Below, one piece after another: positions 23,386 through 34,803 of a stretch of 64,000 nt of DNA. The position numbers and the translations under genes were made by a program. The stretch lies in the NCBI RefSeq assembly GCF_050908995.1, contig NC_135123.1:8370001-8434000 (forward strand), given 5' to 3'. The notes under the pieces were generated by a model that was not told where the DNA came from, searched no databases, and was given only the letters and a program-made list of their open reading frames with translations. Position 1 is the first letter of the stretch. Each line of letters begins with the position of its first letter. This DNA comes from Andrena cerasifolii. Its lineage: Eukaryota > Arthropoda > Insecta > Hymenoptera > Andrenidae.

Positions 23386-23706
23386 TAATTTAACATCGCA
23401 AGAACCCGAGAGAACCCTAGATTGGTTGAATATTGTGTTCGCAAATTTACAAATATTTTACGTTCTTTTTGGTAGTTATAAAGCCGCCCGTTTCAGCGTT
23501 TGCGGTACAGTTACTCGAGAATGTATTCCAATTTGTTACTGACCAATATTTCCGACCTACTCGAAACATTGAAATTGTTTGAAATATCAGAGCTATTGGA
23601 AAGAATTGAGCACTTGCCTTTTTTTATAACTTTTGACCGTTTATTTAACGTTGCACCAACTGTAATGGCTATTAGCGACCACATTCTAGTAACATGAAAT
23701 AAATAC

Positions 23707-23993
23707 AGTAGTAGAGCTATGACAGTTCAAACCCAAATTTGAGATTCAAGGTCAGGGCGAAATCCAAATTTGGATTTTGAACGTGTATCGAACGTCTACC
23801 GTACCACTCGGAACGTGTATTGAACATCTATGGCGCCACAGATGTTCAATAGTTGTTCAAAGCGGTACGATAGACGTTCGATACACGTTCAAAGTGGTAC
23901 GATAGACGTTCAATACACGTTCAAACCCAAATTTGAGTTTCGCCCTGACCTTGAATCTCAAATTTGGGTTTGAATTGTCATAGCTCTACTACT
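23707..23993. repeat. Long near-perfect foldback element (287 bp)
   Basis: The left end AGTAGTAGAGCTATGACA and the right end, on the other strand, agree. The arms then match through TTCAAACCCAAATTTGAG, ATTCAAGGTCAGGGCG and the TCGAACGTCTA-like blocks, about 130 bases each with few mismatches. The right part also contains a 32-bp tandem duplication (GGTACGATAGACGTTC units). AAATA flanks both sides (23701-23705 and 23994-23998). There is no coding capacity. A transcript would form a long hairpin. Confidence 0.85.
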
Positions 23994-23998
23994 AAATA

Positions 23999-24954
23999 TA
24001 GTATATATTTTGTAATTACGTTGGTATACTGATTAAATATTTAATATATAATATATTAATATGATCATAATGTATCAGCCAAAGCGTATGGTTCCACTTA
24101 AAAAGACATCAATATCCTTGACGCTATCCTGAACCAAAAAAAAAAAAAATTAAACCGAAAGGTATTTTCTGGTATTACCAATATATTCCAAATTTTTTCA
24201 ATTGTCACGCGGAAATGCCTCACCCTGTGTTTAGTTATCGTCGGGGAGCATCCAACCCCAAAGTTCAGTGTCTCACCACACTAACCCCTAACATTATTAA
24301 ATAAAATAATAAAGTAACTTCAGTCACCTGTATGCACGCTGCAATAATCAGTTCAATCTAAAATAGCGAGTGTCCGTCTATTTTATAGACGGGAGTGTTC
24401 GTGTGTACAGAGGGGCACAGGCACGCAGGTAAACGCGGCATATTTGCCGTTAAACTGCGAAAGTTGCGAATGTAAATCTGGCTCTCTCGTCGCGATACAT
24501 GCTGTTGTTGCGAACTGGCACGATTTCGCCGTATAACTGCATCTGGCCCCGCTGACTCCCGGGATCTTCCATAAATAAATGCATGAGCGCGTACACGTAC
24601 CGATCCCTCGGTCCCGCTACCAATGTATTCGACGTATGTTGCGTAGGTAGCGCTCGTATGTTGATTATTGTGCACGGTGTACACCAGTTGTATCCGTACG
24701 TGCACGGTACAAACAATCGGTACGCGCACTGCGGATGCACCTGTATACCGGGGCACATGGTTAAGCGATGAAACCGCGATCAATTCTCGAGAGACGGATG
24801 CTATAGGGTCGCCGAGCGCCGTTAATATCGTTTACATGTCGCGGAAGAAAAGGACGAGACCGGAACGCTGGTGTGTGGGCAACGAAACGGAAACTGTGCT
24901 GTCATTCTTCACGGAGGCGAACGCAAAACTCTGTATAAGTGTACCCATTTATTA
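23999..24954. other. Gene-free stretch
   Basis: AT-rich up to about 24350 with a poly-A run at 24137-24149, then a GC-rich patch to 24950 with overlapping unassigned frames. Nothing recognised. Confidence 0.4.
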
Positions 24955-25422
24955 GGGTGGTCCACAGCCTCGTGGGATTTTTGTTTGTTTTATTCTTTGT
25001 TGCCTTCCACAAACCCGCTTTTGTTTCTTAAACGAAAAGAAGTGTGTATATCAAAAACTGGCTCAATTGAACCATATTTACAGGTCCCTACGATTTCCAA
25101 CACTATTTTACACAATTAAATGTTTGTGAATTTTTTTTGAAAAAGCGGAAGCGTATATTTTTACAGAACTTTTTGCAGATTGAAGAGCAACATTTAAAGA
25201 ACATTTGGTAATTTTCTCGTAGAATAGTATTTAAGTTTCTAGTAAAGTAACAATTGATATCCAAGAAGCATTTTTAAAAATTTGGTTTTGCGGTTAATCC
25301 TAGCAACCTCCAAATATTATTCTGATTATGCTGAATTTTTGCACAGGTGTTAGTTAGCATGTTTGGTACAAAAGTAACCTTGTAGAGAACCTACACTTCA
25401 TACTTGAAAAGATCGACCGCCC
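24955..25422. mobile_element. TA-flanked MITE family B, copy 1
   Basis: Bounded by TA at 24953-24954 and 25423-25424, with termini GGGTGGTC and GACCGCCC. Its core (about 25125-25300) is shared with 33655-33830: GCGGAAGCGTATATT, GAGCAACATTTAAAGAACAT, TTTGGTAATTTT and AAAATTTGGTTTTGCG. TA duplication and GGGTGGT ends fit a Tc1/mariner-type non-autonomous element. Confidence 0.65.
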
Positions 25423-25568
25423 TACTGCATAGCTAACAACCATATTAACATAGGTAAACAGACCTACACTGTGCATGACGTTTTTTATTGCACACATTCG
25501 ACACACTTCGGAGCCTTGAAGTGAAGTATGAAGTGGAGTATGAAGTGGAGATGTCCGAAGAATATGTG

Positions 25569-25880
25569 GAAGGCGTCCCTGGGGTTCGGACTTGAAGGAA
25601 GATACTCAAGCTGCCGACTTTGACCCCCTGCTGCTGTTACGACATCACTATATCTCTGCAAGACACTATAGTCGCGGGGACAGAAATAGTGGAGTCTTGA
25701 ATGAGACGAAGTGACAGACAAAAGCAGGTCTTAAGTGTCTGGCCCAGCGGGTGTTTTAAGCACCCATCGCCATATGTCCTGCCTTGCAGGAATATAGTGA
25801 CGTCGTAAACGCAATAGGGGGCGAAGTCGATACCGCCCTTAAGTGTCCACGAACAAGTCAACTACACAGAGACTCAAGGC
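25569..25880. mobile_element. Inverted-repeat element with about 90-nt arms
   Basis: The left arm 25569-25661 is the reverse complement, with mismatches, of 25783-25880. The best matching part is CTTGCAG-ATATAGTGA-GTCGTAA. The loop is about 120 bases. A single-arm relative lies at 9930-10022. The class is unknown. Confidence 0.6.
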
Positions 25881-26413
25881 TGATACCCACTAGCGTGCAC
25901 TGATCACTGCATTCAATTGAGGATCACGCTGAAGAAAAAGAGGGATCACGTTGCTTGATGCGCGAGCATTCGCACCAGAAGTGTATGATGAACTACATTC
26001 TAATCTGCGAGTACAGGATGCTCCTGAACTATAGGTAGAAGCTTAGTCGGTTAATAGAACTCATTAAAGGAAATGAAAAACAGTTGGTGAACATAGGGCG
26101 ATAAAATAATTGTTCTTAATATTTGCAATTTTGTATTTCGTGAGGTAATAGTTTTATGGTTTTTTACACACACCTCAGAATCACTGATGTTTCGAGAGGT
26201 ATCTGGACACTTGGCACTATTTAGTATTTAAATTAGTTACAATGCTTGTTGATATGAGAAATTCTAATTCTCTACGGGTGTTTATACAAATCAGTTCAGG
26301 ACTGACAGGGTAGGCAGTATTTACTATTTATGTTTTTTTTACAAAATCAAAACAATGGATTATCTCACCATTAATAGGTAATCTTATTACATTAATAATT
26401 GAGGGGCCCAGTG
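25881..26413. other. Gene-free stretch
   Basis: No feature recognised; AT-rich from about 26090. Confidence 0.4.
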
Positions 26414-26895
26414 GAAAACAGGCACATGCCACGTACGGATAAATTTTCGTTTCTTTGTACCACGAATTCTTTCCTGCAGTGTAATTCCACCACATCCTAA
26501 TATATAATAGTAGCTATCTACGTTTCACCGAGCAGAATCATATTAAATTTTCTTCAAGCTGAGAAAAACAAATGCGAAGTAGAAAAGGGGCCCATGCCAC
26601 TCGGCTTCTTGGGGACACGTGGCCTCATAAAATTAATTTTTCAGCTAAAATTAGATAATTCTTGTCATTTATCATCTAATTCAAAGACCTACTGTTTAAA
26701 ATATTTGCAATTTCCTACCGTGTGTCCTATGAAAATATTTTTTCAGCTAAAATTTGACAGCACCTGTCATTTACCATCTAATTCAAGTACCGTTTAAAAT
26801 AATTACAATTTCATACTGGGATTTCCTACGAAAAATATCTTTCCTTCAACTCGCTTTCCCCTAAAATCATGAAACGGTAGCACGTGCCTGTTTTT
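26414..26895. mobile_element. Candidate inverted-repeat element with an internal tandem duplication
   Basis: The ends are AAAACAGGCACATGCCACGT (left) and, on the other strand, AAAAACAGGCACGTGCTACC. Inside, a 102-bp unit beginning TCAGCTAAAATT is repeated at 26641-26742 and 26743 to about 26840, with TGTCATTTA-CATCTAATTCAA conserved in both. No transposase is present. Target duplication unclear. Confidence 0.5.
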
Positions 26896-27942
26896 ATTGT
26901 AATTCATGCTACAATCGATAATTACCACTTTGCTATAATATTTTAATACTTATTAAGAGATACAGTGCATACTACAAGTTTCGCTGCAGTAAGTAGAAAA
27001 TGCCTGGTACGGTCAGACCAGGAGTGTCTGAAAGAGTTTGCGTAACGCTAATACCGTAATGTTAAATGTCTGTGGAAATGTAAAAATAACATACAGAGCA
27101 TGTTTTGTAAACATCAAAGTAAGTACATACGTGGTAGAATACCCCTTCGTTTCCAATTCACATCCGACGAATAAAAGCAAAAACAAACACTTCACTTGCA
27201 TCACTAACATCGAAAATCGCTTCCAACTCTGACAAGGTTGATTTTTCAACTCATGTTTATACAGCATTTTGTTCTCAGCTTTGCCAGTACCATCTGCCCT
27301 GTAAGTCTAAAATGGATTTTTAAAAACACCCTGCATTTAGAGTCTCCGAAAGTTTAGTCGCGGCGTCCCCCGTTGAGCGTTTTATAAAAGTACGACAATG
27401 TGAGACTGCTGTGACACATCAATGTATCATTTACGGTGCACGAGCAAAAAATGGATTAAACGTGTCAGTTAAATTATTGTAAAATAAATATATTCGGGCT
27501 AATGTCGAAACACACTTGGGTTGCTGGCCAAAATTGCATATCATGCTGACAGTTAAAACAACTAAAAGGTTAATGTAGCAGTTGGCCAATTTTCAAAATA
27601 TCGGTATGTACGTGTTTACATGTATACGTCGCGGGACAAATATAATATCAGCCTTTTTGTAAAAAACCCTTCTCGTCGAAAAACCGCCTTTTTGTCGAAA
27701 TGAAAAACGTTTTTAATTCAAGTAGCCTGAGGAATCATAGCCTTTTTTTAAATGGAACCGTATATTTGTTTTGTTAATTTAACATAAACATTACTTTAAA
27801 GTAAGTAAAGAGTACCCAGTTTGATACTCTTTTCCTCTATTTCAACGCGCGTCGATTTCGGGCCTTATCGCGCGCTCATTCCTCGAAACTCGTTCTAAAG
27901 AAACAGTCTGTCACTTCACCCTACCACTTCCCCTTCGCACCC

Positions 27943-27991
<49 letters not shown>

Positions 27992-28938
27992 CGTTAATTA
28001 ACTTTGTAGCGGTCTCAGACTACAGAATAAAAGAGATGTTTGCGCGTGCGATATTTCCTTTTAATCAGCAAAAATAACAAGAGCGTGGTAATCGATAGAC
28101 GATAGCTTCATGGATGCGTTGTTTACCCGCCGCCGACGTTCGCGGTGCACTGTACCGCGGCGAAAGTGCGCTTTTTCACGGTGTACCGATTTCAAGCTTT
28201 TAGTTTGCCCTACTGAGTTACGGAATGGTGGAATTCGTTACTCCCGCCCGTGCAGACCTTAGCGATTCAGTTTCGGAACACCAGCGGAAAACGCAATTAT
28301 TGCGTAATCGATTCGCTGAAATTGCCGGCCGAGCCTGCTGCTCGATGGGTCGTAGCTTGCCGATGTAAATATCGTGCGCGAGGAGCAACGAATGAGAATC
28401 ACACCTTATCGTGACGTCCGCGTTATAATCTGCTCTCGTACATTCTTTTCCACGCATGAACCGATTGTCCTGGAATCGCGTCAGTGTTTGCAGGCTTATA
28501 AAATTTACGGGGGGTAATAATCAATTAATACCGCACCGTCGCCGACAATTTTCGAGCGTTTTAGCGGAGCTACTAAAATAGGGATTGAATTATTGGCTGG
28601 GTGTTTACCGGGCTTGTTTGTTTCCGGCTGGTCAATCAAAAGTGCAGTTGACAGATGTGAAATGGTATGAAAAACGCAGTGCCGATATTTCTCGTTCAAT
28701 TATTTAGTCTCTTCATTGTTTTATGCTGAGAATATACGGGATACAGCCACCGAAGCTTTGGCCATTCAATGTCCCCTCGAATTGTCGAGCTAAATGATCA
28801 GAGAGCTTTACTCTGACATTTTTCAGAGGATAGTGGAATTGATGATCGATTAAGGAAACTTGACAAAAAAATTGTATGAAATGAATTTGGAACAAATATT
28901 TTGTGGCTATATTAGTTCCAGGAAAGCCTTTCCCTGCT
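26896..28938. other. Gene-free stretch with (AT)n and a GC-rich island
   Basis: AT-rich with unassigned overlapping frames at 27013-27267. A GC-richer island lies at about 28090-28460. The microsatellite at 27945-27986 is listed separately. Confidence 0.4.
27945..27986. repeat. (AT)n microsatellite, about 20 units
   Basis: An uninterrupted AT dinucleotide run of about 42 bases. Confidence 0.95.
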
Positions 28939-29187
28939 TTAAGGGGGGATTCTCGTCTGACAGCCCCAAATGTAACTGATATTTAAGAATTTTTTTTGAA
29001 AAAATTGTTGGTCATATTGGATTAACTCTTTTGGAATATAAGGAGGCATCTTTAAATTTGCAGAAAATATTTTTTTGTGTCGATCCTTCTTATTATTTAT
29101 TAATTATTGTGGGATCTTGTCCACCTCTTTGACGATGTAACCTGCTGGCGGGATGTGTAGCACCTATCACAGTCATCTGATTGCAAA
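28939..29187 (+). repeat. Dispersed repeat A, copy 2
   Basis: Starts TTAAGGGGGGATTCTCGTC and matches 20786-21014 in the same orientation, with TTTTGGAATATAAGGAGGCA, CTTATTATTTATTAATTATT and GTGTAGCACCTATCACAG. It ends in a poly-A run at 29187-29197. The family looks like a truncated, TTAA-starting element. Confidence 0.75.
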
Positions 29188-29197
29188 AAAAAAAATA

Positions 29198-30516
29198 GAA
29201 GTCCCGATGCACTTCAAATAATTAAATAATTTTCTTTTTGCTAAAATTGGTGAAATTATAATTACGCATGTCTTCGTTATAATTATGAAATATGCATACA
29301 TTTGCTGTTACCTACACATTTATTTTGCGTCAGACGGTCGCTTTTTTTTATTCCGAAAAGCATATTTTTATCTAAATATCGTGGATTTGGGGTTTATACG
29401 TACAAATTTCTCTTCAGCACCGCGCGGAGGCAGTCGATTGGCCGTAAATTGTCTCTGGATCGACGGAATCCCACGCAACCGTGCCAATTTAAAAAACAAA
29501 GCTGTTGCTGGAAGTTCTTGCACGGCCAGCCCCGTATACACGGGTCCCGCCATAAATTCGATCGCGATCCTCTTTTTATCGCGGGATACCAGAAAAGTTT
29601 CTACCTCTTTTCCCTTGACTTAATGGCCCGTGAGCTTGTCTTAATTCAGTGGGATATTCAAATCGGACGGCTCCGAACTGGACCGGAGGTAGCTCGCATT
29701 TTAAACCGGCTGCACTGAATTATGGTTCGACTCGACTGCTGGGATCCCTTCCCCCTTACTTGATTCTTTCCATTCCATCTTTCAGAATCACTTTATCAGA
29801 TCGACCACCCCGGGCTATTCATCTCCGCCCAGCGGGCTGCTCGTTCAGGGATAAGATTGGAATTACGCTAAAATAAAGCTCGCATCTGCCTTGCCCAAAA
29901 GGCAGTGATCACTGACTGCTGATAGAGCGTGACTGGCTTTGATCGATGGCCCGCGATGTCGAAGCATCGAATTTCACGGGAGTCAATTTTTCTTTCTGCG
30001 CGCGGCTCGAACCGAATCTGCCAGTGAATCTTTGAAAGTTTTCAACAATGTATAATAGCGTACAAGTGCATTCGCATTTTCGTTTTACTATTTACGTGAA
30101 ATACGAACGGAGAGGCAAAGATAAAAGGTAACTGTGATATAGAAAGTACGGTGTAGAGATATTTGTATAAAAAGAAAAGAATCTATCAAATACTGTTAAA
30201 GCATAAGATTTTTTACATCAATTTTCGAAGCTTTCATCGTATGGTGTAATTAAATCATTTTACTCTTTACATTTTCCATGCTTTAACATTGATTATAATA
30301 TATGTATACGTGCACTGAGCAATAGTGAGGTTGTGGGAGAGGCGAGGAGTGCGGATGGAGGAAAAAGGGAATTGGACGGTGGATTTTAGTTGCAGGCCAC
30401 GCAGTAATAATGTAATAAATTCATGTCGTAGAGCTCTCTTTGGACATCTCAGTGGTTTTTGAATAGTTTAATCGTTTTAGCTCAAAATTTGTTCAACATT
30501 GCTAGGTATGCGAGAA
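29198..30516. other. Gene-free stretch with a GC-rich island
   Basis: The island at about 29400-29970 gives four overlapping frames that match nothing known. A 12-base palindrome CAGTGATCACTG lies at about 29903-29914. The rest is AT-rich. Confidence 0.4.
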
Positions 30517-31034
30517 GAATTGAAGTCTTTGTAGAAAACGCTGCAAGTGCCAAAAAGCAAAATCTATACTTATATAATCGTTGTGTCACTGATTCACCAC
30601 CGTCCAGCCCAAACCGCTGACCCTAGAAATATGAAATTCAGAAAGTATATTCTTTTTGCGACGTAGGTGCTCGATAAGAAGGGATTTTTTGAAATTCCAA
30701 CCCTAAGGGGGTGAAAGAAGGTGAAATATGTTTTCTCGGACTCCTATATCATTTCTTAGGCCCGATTAGATATCAACGTGGTTTTTACTTACAAAGATCA
30801 CCCCACACAAATGCCTAAAAATCAGATTCAGCATTTTGCCCTAATGAACCCCTAAGGGGATGGTGAAAAGGTGTGAAATGTTTTCATGTAGTCCTTAATA
30901 TCTCTTAGGCCTCAAGCGAAGAGTTCTGCTAGTTTGTACTATAGTATTACCATTGGTACGTAGAATATTTTCCGACAACAAATTTTTTTTTTAATTTTAG
31001 CACTTACAGTGTTTTCTACAAGGACTCTTGAATT
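30517..31034. mobile_element. Inverted-repeat element enclosing dispersed repeat C
   Basis: The left arm at 30517-30556 contains TTTGTAGAAAACGCTGCAAG. The right arm near 30996-31034, on the other strand, contains CTTGTAGAAAACACTGTAAG. About 40 bases match with roughly 80 percent identity. Between the arms is repeat C (30660-30921), also found at 38990-39248. Confidence 0.55.
30660..30921 (+). repeat. Dispersed repeat C, copy 1 (two internal half-units)
   Basis: From GACGTAGGTGCTCGATAAG to TCTCTTAGGCCTCAAGCGAAG. Aligns over its whole length to 38990-39248. Each copy holds two similar half-units of about 160 bp; each half has a CCC-AAGGGG word, GTGAAA, then a GACTCC/AGTCC-TAT-TCT-AGG block. 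This suggests an old tandem duplication before dispersal. Confidence 0.75.
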
Positions 31035-32550
31035 GTTGTCAGAGTAGTAAAGCCATGGGATCGTATGAAAGACTAACACGAAGTGTTGCAAGATGCCATT
31101 AATTCGTTAATAATAAGCAAACATTCTAAGGAAAATTTATAATAAATTATCCCCCGTTACAGTCCAACAATACATTTCTAAATGGACGTTTATAAAATGT
31201 TTAAAAGTTAGAATGCATTTTGCATTAAATCGCTGACAGTGCCCTATCGTTAAGGGGCAGCCTTTACAGTCCAGCAGTTCGTGTCACAGGGTATGAGTCC
31301 CGCAAGATTAAGTTGACGATTGACGGCGCAGATTATTGCGCCTACCCAACATTTCTAACAACATTTCTGTTACACCTTGTGTATAAGATCGAGCGATTAC
31401 CGTTGAACGGTCAGCACGTGGGCACAATATTAAATCCCCGGGAAAAAACCCTCTTCCATGTGTTTGGCCGCTCTCGGAGAGAGATCGCGTCATGATGCAT
31501 ACGTTCGAAATGGCGCGTGAAAAGAATCATCGATCATCGTCAGGAAGTCGTGACCGTTCGTTGAAATTGAGCAACGAGCCAATACCTTTTTACGATTACG
31601 TCGTAGAGGATGGTGTGAGGAAACACACACACACAGACATAGTGTAAAGGGACGAAAGGTCGATGAAGGATAAAAATGAAAAAAAGAACGTTGAAGACTA
31701 CGGTGAGTACGAAGACAAGAAGCATAAACAAGACGAAGCAGGCCAGAGAGACAGAGAGAGCTAGATAAGAAGCTGATGAAACAGAAAAATAAAAACAGTG
31801 GATGAAATCGGAGAAGAAGGAACAGCTGAAGTAAAAGGAGAGCACGCGCGATACATTCTACGCCCGAAAATTAATCCAAACTCTGTAGACGCGTCGTATG
31901 GAGGCATTCTCAAGATTCATGCCTGAGAGTTGGCCGGGCCAACGATTTGGCAGTCGCGGAACGTTCGGGATTGAAGAAACGGAGGAAAAAGGCGGAGGGG
32001 TATGGTAAGAGGAGGAAGAAATGGTCCTGGGGAGTTGTAGGTTTGAGCGTGAAATACTGGAGGATAGCGCGATAGGGAGGATGTAAAATACAGGCAAATG
32101 TGAGAACGAGGGAAGCTGAGAGGATGGCGGTCATGAAACGGTGGCAGCTCCTATTACCGAACTTTTAAAGTGTCTTCAAGCAATATTGTCCCCATGATGT
32201 AAGATGGAATGCCGCCGTTCCGTTTTCCTTCCCGAGGCAGTCTCGCCGGTGTTGCTGCCATTGGCACTGCATCCGCCTGCCGTTCTTTATGCTCTCTCTT
32301 CTAGCGAAGTATTTCGCCTCTCTTCTCTCCCTTTAGCTAGCCCTACCAAGCACTCCATTTCCATACCTAATAGATTGAATTATTTCGAGGCACGGTTAAA
32401 TACGTTTCGTTACAGCGTCCCATCCCATCGACACGTGCAAGTCCCGGACTGCTATTTAGAAGGTCAACTCTTTAAGGATCTAGCCCCAGAGTGGAGAAGA
32501 CTCTAACAAACTATTACTCCCTGTCGTCGAGTTAGTTTATAAATCGCAAA
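31035..32550. other. Gene-free stretch with a purine-rich tract
   Basis: About 31620-31850 and 31970-32120 are purine-rich on the plus strand, with an ACACACACACAC run near 31626. Hydrophobic open frames on the minus strand here are the antisense of this composition bias. No gene recognised. Confidence 0.4.
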
Positions 32551-32904
32551 ATCTCTTATCATTTACATCAGCGCCGTTCAGGCTACCGTTTGGCGGGCAA
32601 GGACGCCCGCCACTGCCCGGGGCAAACGCTCCGGGCAAAGCTCCGGGCAGTGACGTCAGCTATCGTTGCAGCGGAGTGGGAAGAAACGGTTGTACAGGTT
32701 CGTAGATGCGTAGCCAGGTATGTGTTAGTAGGTTCATTCTAATACTGTCGAGTCGACGCGACGGTCCTTGTTCATCCTGGCATCCGTACAGTATTACCCG
32801 GGGAGGCGCGACTTGCTCGCCGCCGACAAGTGTTTGCCGCGGGCAGCCTGATCTGTTGCCCGTGCGGGCAACTCCTGAACGACGCTGATTTACATAATCC
32901 TCTT
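32551..32904. mobile_element. GC-rich foldback element
   Basis: The left arm (32551 to about 32640) and the right arm (about 32815-32904, other strand) share ATCAGCG-CGTTCAGG, CGGGCAA and CTGCCCG-GGCAAAC in the same order. Nested GC hairpins include CACTGCCCGG/CCGGGCAGTG and GGCGGGC/GCCCGCC. The perfect CRE-like palindrome TGACGTCA lies at 32650-32657. Non-coding. Confidence 0.6.
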
Positions 32905-33474
32905 TTATAATTAGAGCGGAAAGGAAATTAGAATACGGAGTTTTAATAGGCACGAGTAGGTAACCTTGATAAGCTTTATGCTGAAGTGTATGATGATTCA
33001 GAAATAGATGGAAATAAAGTATACAACCAAAATACCTTAGATCTTAAAATATGTACGTGCAGTATTACTCAGAAACAAATCTGACCTGTCGCGAACCTGC
33101 CGCGTGAGACAGACGGACTGCAAAGGGTTAAAGTTGCAACCCCGACGAGGGGAGTGGTCCCTGCCTGCGGTGTACGCTTACGATTAGTTCGAGGCACCGT
33201 GTAGGATAAGCAGACGCAGAGCATCCTCATCTCAACCATATCAAGTGCAAGAATTCCTGGAGATTGCCCTCGCTACGCAATGTAAGCGGTTACTGTCAGG
33301 GATCTTGGGTAACTAAGATCCTACTACGCTGACACGAGGGTCTCTGTATGCCCATCTTTCCTAGGCTCTTTCTGCCTCCATTTTCAGCTTCCTCGCCCCG
33401 TTTTCTTACGAATCGTCTAAGCATCGTTACCCCATCGGTGGCTGTAAATTGAAGCTCCCTGTAGCTGACCATTA
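32905..33474. other. Gene-free stretch
   Basis: Contains CTGCAAAGGGTTAA at about 33118-33131, which read on the other strand is TTAACCCTTTGCAG, a piggyBac-MITE-like end with no partner seen. Nothing else recognised. Confidence 0.35.
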
Positions 33475-33991
33475 GGGTGGTGCTTAAAATACAACTTTTA
33501 AAATACTACATGGGCACACTGAAATTTTGTTCTCTATACTGAGAAACGGGCCTGGTTAAAAGTTTATTAGATTACATTGCATTATGTTTTGGAGTTAATA
33601 GGTATTATTGTTTAAGGGGTTATACCTAGTCAGGCGGTCGAAAAGAGGAGAATATTTGTGAATTTTTTTTGAAGAAGCGGAAGCGTATATTCTTACAAAA
33701 CTTTCTGCGCTTAAAAGAGCAACATTTAAAGAACATTTGGTAATTTTTTCGTAGAAAAATATTACGTCTCTAATAAAGTGACAATCTACATCCAAGAAGC
33801 CTTTTTAAAAATTTGGTTTTGCGATGAGCACTGCAAAACCACAAAATTCAGTACCTGGTAGCGACCTCCACTAAGTAACTGAAGAGAATCAAATAAATAC
33901 CACATTACTTACTCGTAAGGGTAAACACATTGACATGGTGCACGGTGAAGAAATACGAGAACAATTTTTGGGGGTCCAATAAGCACCACCC
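33475..33991. mobile_element. TA-flanked MITE family B, copy 2
   Basis: Termini GGGTGGTGCTTA (33475) and TAAGCACCACCC (ending 33991): a perfect 12-base inverted repeat. The left flank is TA, the right flank TG. The core at 33655-33830 matches copy 1 (25125-25300) in the same orientation. Non-coding. Confidence 0.75.
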
Positions 33992-34631
33992 TGCTGCCCC
34001 TACTTTCCTCCAATAAACGTCCTTATCCTATAGGTATCTTTAAAGCCAACCGTTCGAAATGCGGTCCAAGTGGTTCGCGAATGGAGCGGGATCGCTTCGA
34101 GGACACTGCAGCGCGATTCGTCGAATTTCGTGAGCGCAGACGGGCGGGACACCCTGGCTCTGTAAAGGCTGTTCGCGAAATGGCAGTGAGTTATCGCTTT
34201 ATAGAAGCACCCGCCGCGCGGCAGTGTTCGCCGTGTGAGTGGTATACGGTGCACGCCGGCGAGCGTCTATGCATATGCATCGCGCGTCTGCGTGCGCACG
34301 CCCCGCGCGGGCGAAACGGGACTAGGATCAAGATCCTGTCCTGACGTCGAGCACGTACATCCGGTAAGGTATTTGCTCGCTGTCCGTTCCGCGGGTTGAC
34401 ATGTACATGCACTTCTAGATGCAACGTGGAAGAGCTCCTTTCAAAAAACTCCTGGCACCGTAGTCCCGCGGACAACGCGAGAAAGCTTCTTCCCTAAATG
34501 CGTCGCGACGGAAAATCAGACCGCCATCCCTCGTCTTCCGTTCCTTCGGTCTCCTTCCCAAGGTCTGCCGGAGATCTGCGAGCATACGAGCTGAGTTTAT
34601 TGGCCGCGGTCTGCTGGCTAATCGCATTGAA
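33992..34631. other. GC-rich gene-free stretch
   Basis: Four overlapping frames on both strands (for example 34081-34344 and 34191-34475) contradict each other; none has a recognisable domain. Confidence 0.35.
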
Positions 34632-34803
34632 CAGGGTGTTCGACTACAGGTAGGCATCCCTTTAGGGGGTGACTCTACAGGATGAAATAAGAGGGAAAGC
34701 AAGAATCACGGAATTGCCGCTGAGGCCTCGTTTCTGAGTTATTAATTGCTGAGAGTTCGCGTGGAAAGTGTTCGACGCGGGGGGTGTATTGTTAGAGTAC
34801 TAC

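Noticed and set aside
29285..29718. 112- and 138-codon overlapping plus-strand frames
   Set aside because: Two frames of the same strand compete over the same GC-rich island; neither has a domain or splice context.
31270..31310. B-box-like GGTATGAGTCCC, possible tRNA or SINE promoter
   Set aside because: No matching A box at the right distance and no cloverleaf could be drawn.
31540..31845. Minus-strand hydrophobic frame that looks like membrane segments
   Set aside because: Antisense of a purine-rich low-complexity tract, which forces Phe/Leu/Val codons.
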